Part shown: piece after piece, positions 1 through 11,900 of the stretch | Layout: every line of letters begins with the position of its first letter | How positions within the stretch are numbered: the first letter of the stretch is position 1 | Assembly (NCBI GenBank): GCA_028829895.1 | Contig: CM054181.1 | Span: 29,224,357-29,288,356, forward strand | Reading direction: 5' to 3' | Source: Sinotaia quadrata | Lineage: Eukaryota > Mollusca > Gastropoda > Architaenioglossa > Viviparidae | Length of the DNA: 64,000 bases | Program-made: the position numbers and the translations under genes | The notes under the pieces: generated by a model | The model's database searches: none | Seen by the model: only the letters and a program-made list of their open reading frames with translations | Told to the model about the DNA's origin: nothing

Positions 1-560
1 GTCGCTCATTGAGCACAGATTTTCAGGAAGCCGATCCATATGTGAGAATAAGTAATGCATTTTGATGCTCATGTTGCATCCAAGGTTTCTGAAAGCAATC
101 AGCATACAGGCAACAAACTCTGCATAGTTCCTGGCCTTATTGTTGCCAAGAAAGTTTTTCACGACCAGAACAAAAGCCTCCCATGCTTCCAGTTCCACTT
201 CATTCATTAAGTTTTCAAACTCTGGATCTCTGGTTAGCTTATGGAGTTGTGGACATCAATAATGCCAGCTTTCAACTTCTCAATGATTAACCCTGGAAAA
301 TCAGGATGCCAAGAGTTCAGCAGGGTGTTGTAAGCTGAGATCACGAACTAGATCATTTAGCTCCTTTTGCGAGGATTTGGAGCATCATCATCAGGAACCA
401 CTAATTCTTCTTCAACGCTAGAGAAATCTTCTTAATTGCTCAGAAGCCGGCATGCAGAGACATCATTTCCCAGCATTCTTCTGTCAGTTCGATGTTTCCA
501 AATAAATTTAGAGCATAGTCCATTCAAGGTTGGAATATATCTCCCTGACCCTGTTTTTAG
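1..560 (-). pseudogene. Decayed, internally deleted repeat-family ORF (uncharacterised protein family)
   Basis: Read on the minus strand, about 1-235 encodes a long open stretch containing EAWEAFVLVVKNFLGNNKA, then GCNMSIKMHYLFSHMDRLPE and NLCSMSD, and runs off the left edge. Upstream pieces lie in other frames: KLKAGIIDVH just before a 1-base shift near 250, QKELNDLVRDLSL near 335-375, and NIELTEECWEMMSLHAGF ending in a stop near 438. From memory these match, in the right order, a family of uncharacterised proteins present in many copies in arthropod and mollusc genomes. The large middle part of that family is absent between the QKELNDLVRDLSL piece and KLKAGIIDVH. Frameshift, stops and internal deletion mean it is not functional. 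The family's function and mobility are unknown to me. Confidence 0.6.
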
Positions 561-1992
561 CCATGATCTATTATCAAGGGTTTGAGGATCTTGAGATGTT
601 AAAATGAAAATTAACAGTTGTGAACAGGGAAAAACCAGTGGAACAATTTAACTAAAAACATGAGAAAGTTAGAATGATAGGGATTTAATTAAATCCAACA
701 ATTTTTAAAAATAAAAACACATGCAGCAACTGATCCAATCAAATGACTGGATTTTTTTCTGAGTTATGTCTAAATGCATTAAAGTTAAATAAGTACATTT
801 ACCTTGCGCATAGAGTGAAGCCTTGCCAGCTTTATACTGGGTTACTTTGTGCAATGTGTGCTTTTTGCACTTTTTACCCTTGCAAAATGTCTTCCGAGAC
901 TTCGGAACATTTACCTATAAATCAAAACCAACAGTAACAAAATATCATTCAATAATAAATACTGAAAGCAATCATGTACACATTACTGTTTTCTTAAATG
1001 CATAAAGATTTAGACATTATGTATCATGTAACCTTTAAAGATAAGTAGGTCTATGTGACATACTAATTACTAGTAAGTAGTAATAATATAGGCCTACTAA
1101 ATTATTAAATAGTAAAATACTATCATTTTCAATCTAATGCCCTACCAGTAGTACTACCACTACTGCACTAGTAGCAAATAATAAGAAATTAAATATCGAA
1201 AAATGAATCAAATATGCATGCGGTTTATTAATTTTTAAAAGTGCTAATTTAAAATTAATAAAAATAAATAGTACGACATGCTTTATTATTTTTTTCTTAA
1301 TTAACGATACTAGTAATAGTAGCCTATATGAACAAGGTACATAATTCTAGAGTCTATAATACACATCTATTATACTTTGATTTATAACAAAGGTATTTTG
1401 AAAAATAGCATATAGCTCTATTAAATAACTACATTCGATAACTATTAGTATTACTATTACATATAAATGAACATAGTTATTTTATATACTTGACAGTACA
1501 ATAACAAACTTACAATGCTTTTCATGGTATTAAGTAATGCAAACATGATTTGTTTACAAAAGTAAAAGTTGTAAAATCTCATTTAAATTATTTTAATCAA
1601 ACTGCTAGATTATAAAACTGTTTATCAAGTACAGTGGCACGAAGAAAATTTTCAACTATAATCCTTGTGTCACATGAGTATAATGTATTGTAATTATTTA
1701 AAAGGGTCGTGGAAATCGCTTAAACAAATGTATAACCATGAAATAAAACTTCAATAAAGATTGATTAAATAAGTAATCTGCTATGAACATTAACAGGTAC
1801 ATTGGGATTAAGTTTGATTGTAGTAATGCTTGCAAATCACATCTCACCATCTTGGAAGTTTATACCGGAAAGAACTCATATCAGTGCATGCGCTTTATTT
1901 GTTTCCGGTACCGTTTGGGTTAGCCGCGTAATACATGTACTATTTGCTCTTTTGTACTTTAGTAATATATTTATAGAAATTAATACCCGAAT
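561..1992. other. AT-rich gene-poor stretch upstream of SMAP
   Basis: No coding exon, RNA gene or tandem array recognised. It must contain the SMAP promoter and 5' untranslated region, but I see no convincing TATA or initiator element. Short open frames here (for example around 743-937 and 1802-1996) have no recognisable domain. Confidence 0.4.
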
Positions 1993-2073
1993 ATGAGTGA
2001 CAAAGATTGTGTAAAAACGACTGATATTAAAACCGCACAATCAGATAATGGTGATGTTAAAGATGTTTCAAAG
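1993..2073 (+). CDS. SMAP: SMAP coding exon 1 (start codon)
   Basis: ATG at 1993 opens 27 codons (MSDKDCVKTTDIKTAQSDNG, then DVKDVSK), followed by donor GTAACA. The phase-0 end fits exon 2. The sequence is acidic/polar and not itself conserved, so assignment rests on frame, a plausible donor and position. Transcript evidence could reveal another first exon. Confidence 0.7.
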
Positions 2074-5000
2074 GTAACAAGGCCAAATGCTTCATTTATT
2101 TTTTTTGTTTTGTTCAGTTTCGGTATCCAAAAAATCGAACTCTATAGGCTACATTAAAAAAAAAAATTGATAGGCGATCAGTTGGATTTTAAGTAAAATT
2201 AATTAACTGTTTCAATATTAAACTTACAGGCCCAGTACCACATGTGTCATAGGCAACAAACTCTTAGTTAATGCTTAAAGTTATTATTTTTAACGAGATG
2301 TCATTCATAAGATGTTACGGGTAGGCCCCAGTGCTATTAAGTAAGTATTAATTTAACATTGACTTCTGGTACGTGCTCTTCTTATACAAAGATATCCAGA
2401 TTACGGAAGTAAATCAAACACATTTTTTGGTGCTAATTAAGGATCGCATCCGATTTGCATATGCTAGGAATATAGTATGTATGATATCACTATCTATTGA
2501 CTTTCGGTGTTGTATCTATGGATCTGTTAGTGTTACATAGTGAATGCATCCAATCACAGCTTAGGCTGAACATTCGTGATTATTACAACACAACCTTCAT
2601 CGCGTTTGCATTTATAACAAGTTAATTACCCTGTGTACAGTCAGCTAGGAGTGTGCTATTGCCAAATATCACAGTAACCATATTCCTGTGTAGTTTGGAA
2701 TAGTTTCTGGCATTCTAGCAGCTTGTATTACTATAGGCCCTATATATTCATTAGTGTACCGTATCAGTGTGTGCTATAGGCCTATATCAGTAGAAATCAG
2801 TTAAGAGAGTGTGGAATATATTCCGTGCACTACATATTTTAATACTTTTTAGGCAGTTATAAAATATCTTGATTTTGGGCATGGCGTGTGCTTTTACAGA
2901 AAGTGAGAAAGGTAAAAATAATTATTATGGACTAGATATGTGCTTGGTAAGAAACAACCTATAGCCTGAATAATTTTTTGTTTACTATTCTCAGGCACTC
3001 TTAACAATAGTAACTTATTCTGTAGAACCAGGTTTGACAGTAAATATGCTGTTCAATTAACAACTTTATTGTTGCTAAAATTATTTATGATGAACAAGTA
3101 TCAGTAATAACTAATATTTAAGTAGTGATTTAGGAATTTCTTTTCACTTATTATTATTATTCAACCTTTTTCCATGGCTTCTGTTTGAATGTTGTTGATT
3201 GTGAACCAAGGTCTCGGAAACTTAGCAAGATTTTGGGAGATCCAAGGTTTTATGGAGGAAGTGGTCACTTCCAAGGAGTGTTGCTTTAAGTAGTGGGGCA
3301 AGTCTGTGATTTCCAGGTAGTTTATTCAGATAGCCTTCTAACTCTTATGTTATGTTCCCCAAGGCTCCTTTCACTTTAGGTACCACTTCTGCTTAAATTA
3401 CATCCACAGTCTCTGGATTTCATATCAGAAATCTTGGTATTTTTCTGGGGTTTTATCTTTCCTTTATTTTTATGTTTCTATCATTGGAACAGCATCATCA
3501 ATGATTGTTGCTGTTCTGTTGGACTTATTGAGAACTACAATATCTTGTCTTCTTGTAGGAATCACTCAATCTGTTCTTATCTTGAAGTCTCAGTATTTTT
3601 ACTTCTGTTTTGGTGACTGCTTCTGGTTGGTGCATCCATGCTCTTTCTGGTGTTCTGGTGTTTTTAGTATTTTACTCCATTGTTCCCACAGATTTCTCTG
3701 TAGGAGTTTTGCCAATTCGTTGTGTCTTTTGGTGTATTCTGTTCCAGTCAGAACCTGACATCCAAATAGTATGTATTCTGTTGTTTCATCCATGGATTTG
3801 CAGTCTGCATTTGGAATCATGCTTCTATCAGTGACTCATTTTGCTGTTATTCCACATGTAGTCTACCAGGCCTATAACCCCTCCTTCAATGACATTTTTT
3901 ATTTTCTTGAGACTTCTGCCTCCCATTTTCTGAGATATAGCCTATCTACATCTACATGCTTCTGGGTGTAAGGCTTTATTGTTTTTCTGTCTAGTTAATT
4001 TATTTTATTTGTTGTCCAATCTATGATACCTTGAGTGTAGTTGATTAAAGGTAATGCGTATGCATTAAGAGCTTATATTTTGTTAGCTCCATGTAGCTTG
4101 GACTTTAGGACTTGTCTAACCCATTTTTCATATTCTCTCATAACTTTTTACTTCACTCTGCATGTTTTCTTGATGTTGTAGTATACCCAGGTATTTATAT
4201 CCCTTTTCCATTGAAACATCCTTGATTTTTCTGCTGTTGTTTTGATCCTGCCTTTCTAGACAATAATTCTTCCACATTTCTCAAGGCTGAATTAAATATT
4301 AATGTCCTCACTATAGATCTTGACAGTTTTGATCAGAAGTGATGTCACATTATTATTATTATTATTAGATGTATTATTATTTTACATTTGATGAAATATC
4401 TCATTTTCCTTCAGATTCACTCTGCCAATGCATGGGAACAAGCTGATCTTGGTGATGACAGCAGAAAAAACAAGTTTCTAAGACTGATGGGTGCAGGAAA
4501 AGTAATTATACTTCATCATACTGATGAACAAAAACAAACAAAAAAAAGAAAATACATGTAGTTCACACTGAACATATTCCTACATTTTATTTTCTTAATA
4601 CTAAATAATAGTTTTGGTCTTCTCAACAGGAACACACACACATTTCATATTTTCTCTGTACAAAAAAACTACAAGTGTATCATTTTGTAACATGAAGTGC
4701 AAAAAATAAAGTGAATTAAATCTAATTATTTTAATGTTAAGTCTACAACTGGCTTAGTGCTCACATAAAACCATTAAAAAAAAGATGAAAATTATTAAAA
4801 TGATGTTATGGGAGTTTGAAATGCATAAAAAGCATGTTTCTATTGAAAATTTAGAAAGTAAAATTGAGGTTGTTTTACCAGACAAAAAGTATTTTACATA
4901 AGCAGTATAATTATCTCATTACAATGAATATTTTTTTCTTTATTGACCTAAATTATTAATTTAATCTGGATACATATTTGTTTAAAATGGGTTATAAAAT

Positions 5001-8000
5001 ACTAACTTCGTAACTTGGAAACCAAATTTGCTTCCCCATAATAAAGAATATTATTAGCCATCATAAAAAAAAAAGCTCTGTTTGTTTCACCTCATAAAAT
5101 TGACTGTTTCAAGATAAAAAGAAATTTAGAATATTGCTTTAGTCATAGTGTTGATCACTTCTAAGAAACCTGTGATTATGGTTAAGTTTGCCAGATTATT
5201 TATAACAGTGAAAATTAAAGAAAATAGCAATACATAAGCATCCTCAGAAAGAGCCACTATTTTCAGTTCAAAGCAAATTGTATTACAAATAATTACAAAA
5301 TAAAAAAAACATAAATTCGCTCTCATGTATCTCATTAATTCTGAATATATAGACCAGGGGTCACCAACCTTTTTGAAACTGAGAGCTACTTCATGGGTAC
5401 TGAGTCATATGAAGGGCTACCATCTTCTGAAATATAACAAATTTACTTAGCTTGCAGCTGAGTTGTGCTATTTTTAGAAAGGCCTGCGGGCGACCCATGT
5501 GGTCTTTGCAGGTGACCATGGTGCCCGCGGGTACCTTGTTGGTCACCCCTGATATAGACTATAACACATGATATTTCACTGCTTTATTTTTAACTTTAAG
5601 ACAAAACATTTCAGATGAACCCACACTATGTGGTACCCTCACCCAGAGAATGTAATTTTCATTGTGCTGTTAGTATGTATATCATTATTTTAGTACCTTA
5701 TAGTTATATTTAATTTTATTACCTGTGTTTCAAAATGAAAATAGCAAGAAATAGATGTTGTTGACTGTTTGTTGCATATATATAAACATTTTGTGAGGAT
5801 TTGTCTTCATGTTACTTTATTCCTAAATTAATTAAAAGCATTTCCCCTAGAATTTATCAAGAATTATTTCATAAAATGAAGTAGAATCTTTTTAATAAAT
5901 AAAATTTTTAATTGAAAACATAAATATTCCTTTTCACTTGTAGTGCCAAGGTACTTAACTAGATCATTTTGTAATTCACATAGATATATACATTATTATA
6001 TAATATAGTACTTGTAGCAGTAGTACTAGAAGTGGTAAAAAAGTTCTGGACTATGGCAAACAGAATTTAAGCAAAACAAAAGAAAGAAAAAAATAAAAGA
6101 ACTAGCCATGTTTTAATAGTGAACCTTGCGTGGTAAGATGCCAGCCTCTTGTTTAAAACAACTGTATAAATTATAATATCATTCATGTTTTCTAGGTTTT
6201 TAAAACAAAGCAGCAGTGCTGAAAATAGTTATTCAAAATAGCATGGGTTTATATTTGTTATTTTGTATTTTGGTGAGAGAGAGTTTTGTTAATTTTTTTT
6301 TTAATGCTTTGATTGTTTGAGTAAAAAATTTTATAATGAATATTACCAATTTAAAATTCAATGTTCTCTGGATTTTGTTTAGTATATTTCATTTGCAGAA
6401 AGAGCACCATGGGAAAATTGTGATTGGAGATCACTTACCTGCCCATGCAAGAGCATGTAAGTTTTCTTATCATTCATATAATCCTTTCTTGTTTGTTTGT
6501 TTTTTTTTCAATTTTCTTTTAATCTTGACCATTTTAGTATTTGTAGTCTTTTTGGTTAGCTGATCATAACAAAACCTTGTTAAAGATGGTATTCATTTTG
6601 TTATACAGTAATATGCAATAGTACCTATCTGTCTCATGGCTAATTTACAATTGAGAAATAGAATCATCTGTCTTGAATGAATTGGTTTTATATAGACTGC
6701 TGCAAAAAGCTATGTACTATATTAAATTTTGATTCTAAAAATCATAATGCACTAATTCAGTATGAAAATTCAAAATACTTTATAGACATAATATCATTCA
6801 TATATACAAATACAGCTACAAGAGCTACTGATGCTGTTATTAACAATAATGATATGTGAGCAGTGCAATAATTAAGCTTCTCAGCTTCTTACTTTATAAT
6901 ATTAATAAACTTTTCTGACTAGAAGTTGCTGTCTTGCACTGTAATCTTGAATCGCAAGAAGTATCTACTTTAGTGTGTTATGAATACATTACACCACGAG
7001 TGGGTAAACTCCGGCCCACAGGCTAATCTGGCCCTTGAAGGTTTTTTTGTCAGGCCTGCCAAACTATTCACAGTTAACATTGCCATCTGGCCTGCAAGAC
7101 AGCAAAATAAAAGTCAATAAAACAAATTGGTTTTGTTATACGCTTTCAAACATATCAGTTAAGCCTGTATTTAATCATTGATTCATTGTAAGCAACACCA
7201 TCCATCTCATTAACTTTTCATTGAAACTGAGTTATTTTTTTTTACATAAAATACACCTTTTAAAATTACTTTTGTTCTCATTTTATATTTTGAACTTTCT
7301 GGACTTTGTGACTTTTGGTCGTCTATCTGGCCCGCAAACTGTTCCAATAGTTTTATCTGGCCCGCGCCTCTGCACTACACTCTGTTGGCAAGGTATCCTG
7401 ACTACATCAAGCAATTTCTGGTACCAGGAACTTAGTAGAAATTGCTACATTTGTTGTTCTGCTTGAGGGAGCTATTACAAAGCAGAGTGCCAGATTAGCC
7501 TTGAGAGGATTGAAGCAAATCAGTGTTCTACATCATGATGAGGGAATCACATGGAATTGACAGTAGTAGTGTGAACAATAAACTTGTGGCTTTGTTGCAA
7601 AAAAGTTTGTGAAAGACTATTGAGATGGCACCGAAACCAGGTTATGTACAAACTATTATTGTTTATGTCTAGTATTTGTAGTAACTCCATTTCTGTTCTC
7701 TGATAAGAACTATCATGTGATTTGTACTGACACTAAATTGTTGAATTGGGTTTTAGGATATAGGATGTTTAAATATTAAAATCATTTGAAAGTGGTTTCA
7801 TGGAAATACTGATGTCAAGTAATCCTTTTTTCATTGTATTTATTGTATGTATATTTGATTGTTGATTTAATAAATTTATTGTTAAATTTATTAACCATTT
7901 TTACACATATTGATAAGCTTATGTTGAAGAAAGTGCGTAGATGGGGGCTCACTACATATAGATTAAAAATTAAAAGATGGATATATCTTCTTTAATAAGC

Positions 8001-9477
8001 TTTCCATCTACAGAAATATTGTGTGACGGTAATTGTTTTTAAATGTTGTGGAAGAAAGAAAATGTTTACAGTGCCTGCATATTCACCAAGTGATAGAGAT
8101 GAGTACTGTCTGCTGGAGAATTATTAATAATATTCTCATCACTTGTAATTAGTTATGGATGATTAATTAAATAATAATAATCATAACCATTAGCTTGGTG
8201 GTGTTAGAAGCAATACGTACATTTTAAATTTAGTATGTAATAGAAATTGAAAGCCTATTACATATGTGCTAAGCCATTAGCTTAATATTTCACAGAAAGT
8301 GAAAGCTTGCATATATTAGGTCATAAGTTGAATATTTCACAGAAACTGAAAACTTTGTTTACATGCTAGGTCATTAGTTGAATATTTCACAGAAGTTGAG
8401 AGTTTTAATACATTCTAGGTCAACAGTTTAATTTCATATAAAGTGAAAGCCAACATATGCACTAGGTGAATACTTATGTCATAGAAACAGAAAAGTTTAC
8501 ATGTGCACTAGGTCAATAGAAGATACAGTAGCAATGAATTACAAAAGAATCCTCTCAAGCAAGATCGTTGGTTCACTTCTTGACATAATTACTAAATTAG
8601 CATTGAATAGGAATACAGAGTCATTGGTTCATGTTTTAACATATACAAAGAAATTCTTGTTAACAATCATGTTTATCCTCCTTTTGCAACTTTGATCTGT
8701 TGGAGCATTTAAACTGTTAGTTCCATACACTGCTAACAATTGTGTATGATTAAGATGATTTTATTGTAATGATTTGATTAATTAATGTATATGTAAGCCC
8801 CAGACATTCAACTGATGAGATGCATTCAATTTATAATGCTTAGTTTTAACAAAATATATAATTTCCTGCTCAGTCATCTGGAGCAGAATAGTCTTGAAAT
8901 CTGTACATAATCTTATTATTACTTATAAAGTTTTGAGTCCCAGACAAAAGTAAATAGTGTAGGGTTTTAATGCTTGAGCTTGGGGCAATCGTGCATTTCA
9001 TTCTCACACGTTGATCTTTGACCTTTTCCTCCCTTGACAGCGACAGAAACTGATAAAGTTGAGCATATTTTGGAGGAGCAGTATCAGCAAAGTATGACTC
9101 ACCGTCTCACCAGCGGTCGACGTGGTCACATAGGCCTTGGTTTTCATGAGGATGATAAAGAAGCTCACCACACTGAGTCACAGACCACCCCTGAGGGTGA
9201 AGCACACAAGGACCAACAGGATGACCAAGAGGAAGTTAATTTAGATGTCAAGGTCAGAGGTATTGAAGAGAGTGGTAGTGAAAGTGAGAATTGCAGCAGC
9301 CAGGAAGAGAGTGATAAGAGAGATGGCAGCAGTCAGGAAGACAGTGGTGAGAGTGACAGCAAGAAACATGAAGACACCGATAAAGGAGACAGCCACAGGA
9401 AAAGAAGAAGTACAGACAAATACATTCAGGATACAATGGATAAAAAGAAAATGAAATTTGTTAAAGGCAGCTCTTAA
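1993..9477 (+). CDS. SMAP: Small acidic protein SMAP (C11orf58 orthologue), four coding exons
   Basis: Joined exons 1993-2073, 4415-4501, 6399-6456 and 9041-9477 give about 220 residues (human about 183). Every junction has GT/AG and phases agree (0, 0, 1). Conserved blocks, from my knowledge of the vertebrate protein: WEQADLGDDSRKNKFLRLMG (exon 2), KEHHGKIVIGDH (exon 3), LEEQYQQSM then GRRGHIGLGF (exon 4), and a basic end KKKMKFVKGSS matching the vertebrate YKMMFVKSSGS. Between the last two blocks lies a long Glu/Asp/Ser/Lys-rich low-complexity region, as expected. The protein is small, acidic and without an established molecular function; no signal peptide or membrane segment is visible. 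The N-terminal 27 residues are not conserved. The gene is convergent with the minus-strand STK33 gene 12 kb away. The orthology call is strong; only the first exon is less certain. Confidence 0.9.
3163..4330 (-). mobile_element. Decayed LINE (non-LTR retrotransposon) ORF2 C-terminal part, in SMAP intron 1
   Basis: Minus-strand translation in shifting frames gives successive pieces of the post-RT part of a LINE polyprotein: MEKGYKYLGIL (near 4200), ALNAYALPLINYTQGIIDWT (near 4040), DVDRLYL (near 3950), then a cysteine-containing segment with FGCQVLTGTEYTKRHNELAK (near 3720), RQDIVVLNKSNRTATIIDDA (near 3510), VVPKVKGALGNI (near 3380) and GYLNKLPGNHRLAPLLKATL (near 3300). These recur in this order in LINE polyproteins of aquatic invertebrates. 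Numerous stops and frameshifts show it is dead. No RT catalytic segment is seen, so the copy is 5'-truncated. It lies antisense to SMAP. I do not assign a clade. Confidence 0.8.
4415..4501 (+). CDS. SMAP: SMAP coding exon 2
   Basis: Acceptor TTTTCCTTCAG precedes 29 codons ending GAGK, then donor GTAATT. It encodes the strongest conserved block (NAWEQADLGDDSRKNKFLRL), closely matching the vertebrate [20 protein letters not shown]. Both junctions are phase 0. Confidence 0.92.
5355..5551. mobile_element. Non-autonomous hAT element (MITE) with perfect 8-bp TSD
   Basis: Terminal inverted repeats begin CAGGGGTCACCAACCTTTTT and end GTTGGTCACCCCTG. The 197-bp element is flanked by an identical 8-bp direct duplication ATATAGAC at 5347-5354 and 5552-5559. 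Short TIRs of the CAGGGGT type plus 8-bp duplications are the signature of hAT transposons. No transposase is encoded, so it needed one in trans. It lies in SMAP intron 2. Confidence 0.93.
6399..6456 (+). CDS. SMAP: SMAP coding exon 3
   Basis: Acceptor ATTTGCAG, 58 nt, donor GTAAGT. Encodes KEHHGKIVIGDHLPAHARA plus one base, matching the vertebrate KEHTGRLVIGDH segment. The phase-1 end joins the two leading bases of exon 4 to make a Ser codon. Confidence 0.9.
6995..7372. mobile_element. Non-autonomous hAT element with near-perfect 8-bp TSD
   Basis: The 378-bp block starts CACGAGTGGGTAAACTCCGG, like the CAGxGGTGGGCAAACT ends of many hAT elements, and ends GGCCCGCGCCTCTG. It is flanked by CATTACAC (6987-6994) and CACTACAC (7373-7380), an 8-bp duplication with one mismatch. 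'TCTGGCCCGC' motifs recur at the right end. No transposase frame is visible. It lies in SMAP intron 3 and is older than the copy at 5355 judging by its degraded ends. Confidence 0.75.
8240..8520. repeat. Degenerate ~60-bp tandem repeat in SMAP intron 3
   Basis: About four and a half diverged copies of a unit containing TAGGTCATTAGTTGAATATT and TCACAGAAACTGAAA. Copies differ by many substitutions and small indels, so the array is old. Confidence 0.7.
9041..9477 (+). CDS. SMAP: SMAP terminal coding exon 4
   Basis: Acceptor CCTCCCTTGACAG, then 437 nt to the TAA at 9475-9477. It carries the LEEQYQQSM and GRRGHIGLGF motifs, the acidic Ser/Glu/Asp-rich tail with imperfect SQEESDK/SQEDSGES repeats, and the conserved basic C-terminus. 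In the genome the frame is open slightly upstream of the splice site with an ATG at 9034, but the acceptor and homology show that this is not the real start. Confidence 0.92.
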
Positions 9478-9602
9478 AGAAAAGATTGTCATATATCTAG
9501 CATCTCTTCATGTGCATTCAGTTGTTGTATGAAATTAGTAATGCATTTTACATCAAAACTTGCATTTGCTGTTGCTTTTGGACTTAATTTCTCATTTTCC
9601 AT

Positions 9603-9608
9603 AATAAA
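9603..9608 (+). terminator. Probable SMAP polyadenylation signal
   Basis: An AATAAA hexamer lies 126 nt downstream of the SMAP stop codon. It is the first canonical hexamer in the 3' flank, with further AATAAA copies near 9650. In AT-rich DNA such hexamers also occur by chance. Confidence 0.45.
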
Positions 9609-9699
9609 AAAATAATATTGCTCTATGTTTGTCTTTGGCATAAAAAACCCATAAATAAACAAAAATTATGTTAATATTGTTATTGTGTTCATAAATCCA

Positions 9700-10097
9700 A
9701 CCTATTTTTAAGAGAAATTCTCTATAAAGTAATGATGACTGTGGTTTACATTAGCAAGATGCAGATACATGGTTCCTGAAAAAGCAATTGTGAATTATAA
9801 AGTATTTTCATGGAATATTTACTTTCAAATGAAAACACAAGAAATTGAATATAAGTGGTTTCTCATTTAAATAGACCTGCCAAAATGTACTAATAGTGCA
9901 TTGAAAATTCAGACAGATTGTAATTCAGTGAGATTGTTGATTTTATCAATACATATCCCTCAAGCCCTCAAAATAGTTGGGAATAATGACAGCAAATGAC
10001 TTCACCATCACACTCATTGGCAACACTTGACAAATGTAATAGGCTATTAGTGTCCTGCTTTTACCTTCGCAGGTTAAAATCAACCTTACTGTTTTCT
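9700..10097. other. Intergenic AT-rich stretch, nothing recognised
   Basis: Start of the 12-kb interval between the SMAP and STK33 3' ends. No exon, RNA gene or repeat array seen. Confidence 0.4.
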
Positions 10098-10487
10098 CAC
10101 AGCATACCTTCTTTGCTCTCTCTCTCTCACTAGTAAATACCTCATTGCTATCTCACTAGTACTTAACTTTTTGCTGTCTCACTAGTACATACCTCTTTGC
10201 TATCTCACTAGTACATACCTCTTGCTGTCTCACTAGTACATACCTCTTTGCTATCTCATAGTACATCCTCTTTGCTATCTCATTAGTACATACCTATTTG
10301 CTATCTCACTAGTAAATACCTCTTTGCTGTCTCACTAGTACATACCTTCTTTTCTGTCTCTCTCATTAGTTTATATCTTCTTTACTATCTCATTAGTACA
10401 TACCTTCTTTACTATCTCATTAGTACATACCTTCTTTACTATCTCATTAGTACATACTAAATATACTTTTGCTGTTTCTCACTAGTA
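10098..10487. repeat. ~26-30-bp minisatellite (CTATCTCACTAGTACATACC)
   Basis: About fourteen copies of a unit close to CTTTGCTATCTCACTAGTAC plus ATACCT, with small length changes between copies. The CACTAG core is the best-kept part. Confidence 0.9.
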
Positions 10488-11369
10488 TAGAAAATCTGGA
10501 CAATGTCAGTTGCCCGTAAATTAATCAAAATCAAGGACAACACAACATTCGCGTAACTCAACAAGCCCTTAACTGAGTATCTCACTAAATATAACAAAAC
10601 AGAGATAATTTTTACAAGATGAATTTTACATAAAGTGAAGATGATAATAATGAATGGCATGGAAATGAGTGAAAAATTAAAAAGAGAATTTATAAAAGAA
10701 AATAGATAATAAGTCAATCAAAAATACATATCAATTACAAATCAAAATACTCTAGCTATTTCAGAGGGATCTAGCCAGCCCTAGAAGTCCATTTTTGATA
10801 TTTTCATTCCTGCTGTATTTGTGAGCACAGAAATATACCCATTTTAATTCTACATTGATACAAGTACACATTCATTTGTTTTCAAATGTGCAAGAATGCA
10901 GCTTGTAAAGAAATAAGAAAAATATGGCAGGTGTCTTTCACAACTGTCTTATTTTAAAAGCCCTGGGCATTTTACAGAGTTCAAGAAAAAGGGACAAGAA
11001 TTTTACAAATTGCATATCGATAAACTTGAAAGTAGACAGACTGGTTTTCAAAGTGACAGTGGGAAAGATAAGGGTTTAAGAAATAAAGAGTACGCATCAT
11101 GAAGATATAACCATTACAGAACACAAGTGAAGAAAATTGAGAAACTGAGACAAACTGCATAGAAAATATGTGTTTTAATAAAAACGGAACACAAGTTGTC
11201 AAGACAGACTATGGACAAGATGCGGGATGAAAAAAAAAATAGAGATGAACAAAAATAAATATACTAATGGAGATAAAACAAGTGAATCAAACAAATATAA
11301 TGATAATTGAAGATAAAAAATTGTGAAGCAAGTGAAAACAGGTCATGCAGACAAAAATAAGAAAACTAA

Positions 11370-11900
11370 TTTTTAAAAAAGTTCAGACAGATCGTGAAGA
11401 AAAATGTCATGACAAAAGTACACAGGTACAGTTCACAAAGATGGACAAAAGTAAAGTTGTGACAAATAAAAGTCAGGTAATGAAGACAGACAAAATATAG
11501 AAAAGTCATAAAAACCAACAAAAATATAGATGTAAGACAAAAACATATCTGCCATTCAGGTGGGTACCCAGCTTCCTCTTCATCAATGCACAGCAGTGTG
11601 CTCCTTGAGACAAAGCATGAAAATAAGCAAAATCTTAATGGACATGAAGACAAAAACTGAGACAAGTTGTGACAACAAAAAGAGGTCATGAAGACAGACA
11701 AAAATGGGGGCAAGTTGTGACAAAAATAAAGTGGTCATGAAGACAGACAAAAACAGTGACAAGCTGTGAAGACAAACATAAAGAGGTCATGAAGACAGAC
11801 TAAACTAGAGGTAAGTTGTGATGACAAAAATCATGCAACAAACAAATACAGAGACAAGTCATGAAGATGAACAAAAAAACTGTCATGAAGACAAAGTCAG
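11370..11900. repeat. Degenerate ~30-40-bp tandem repeat (GGTCATGAAGACAGACAAAA)
   Basis: Repeated GTCATGAAGACAGACAAAAA / AAGTTGTGACAAAAATAAAG motifs, variable in length, strongest from about 11640 to 11890. Minus-strand open frames across it are products of the repeat and not a gene. Confidence 0.7.

Noticed and set aside
2881..2912. ATG GCG TGT GCT TTT ... followed by GTAAAA, a possible alternative SMAP first exon
   Set aside because: Its phase (1) does not match the phase-0 acceptor of exon 2.
9241..9492. Minus-strand and alternative plus-strand frames overlapping SMAP exon 4
   Set aside because: Shadows of the low-complexity acidic coding sequence.
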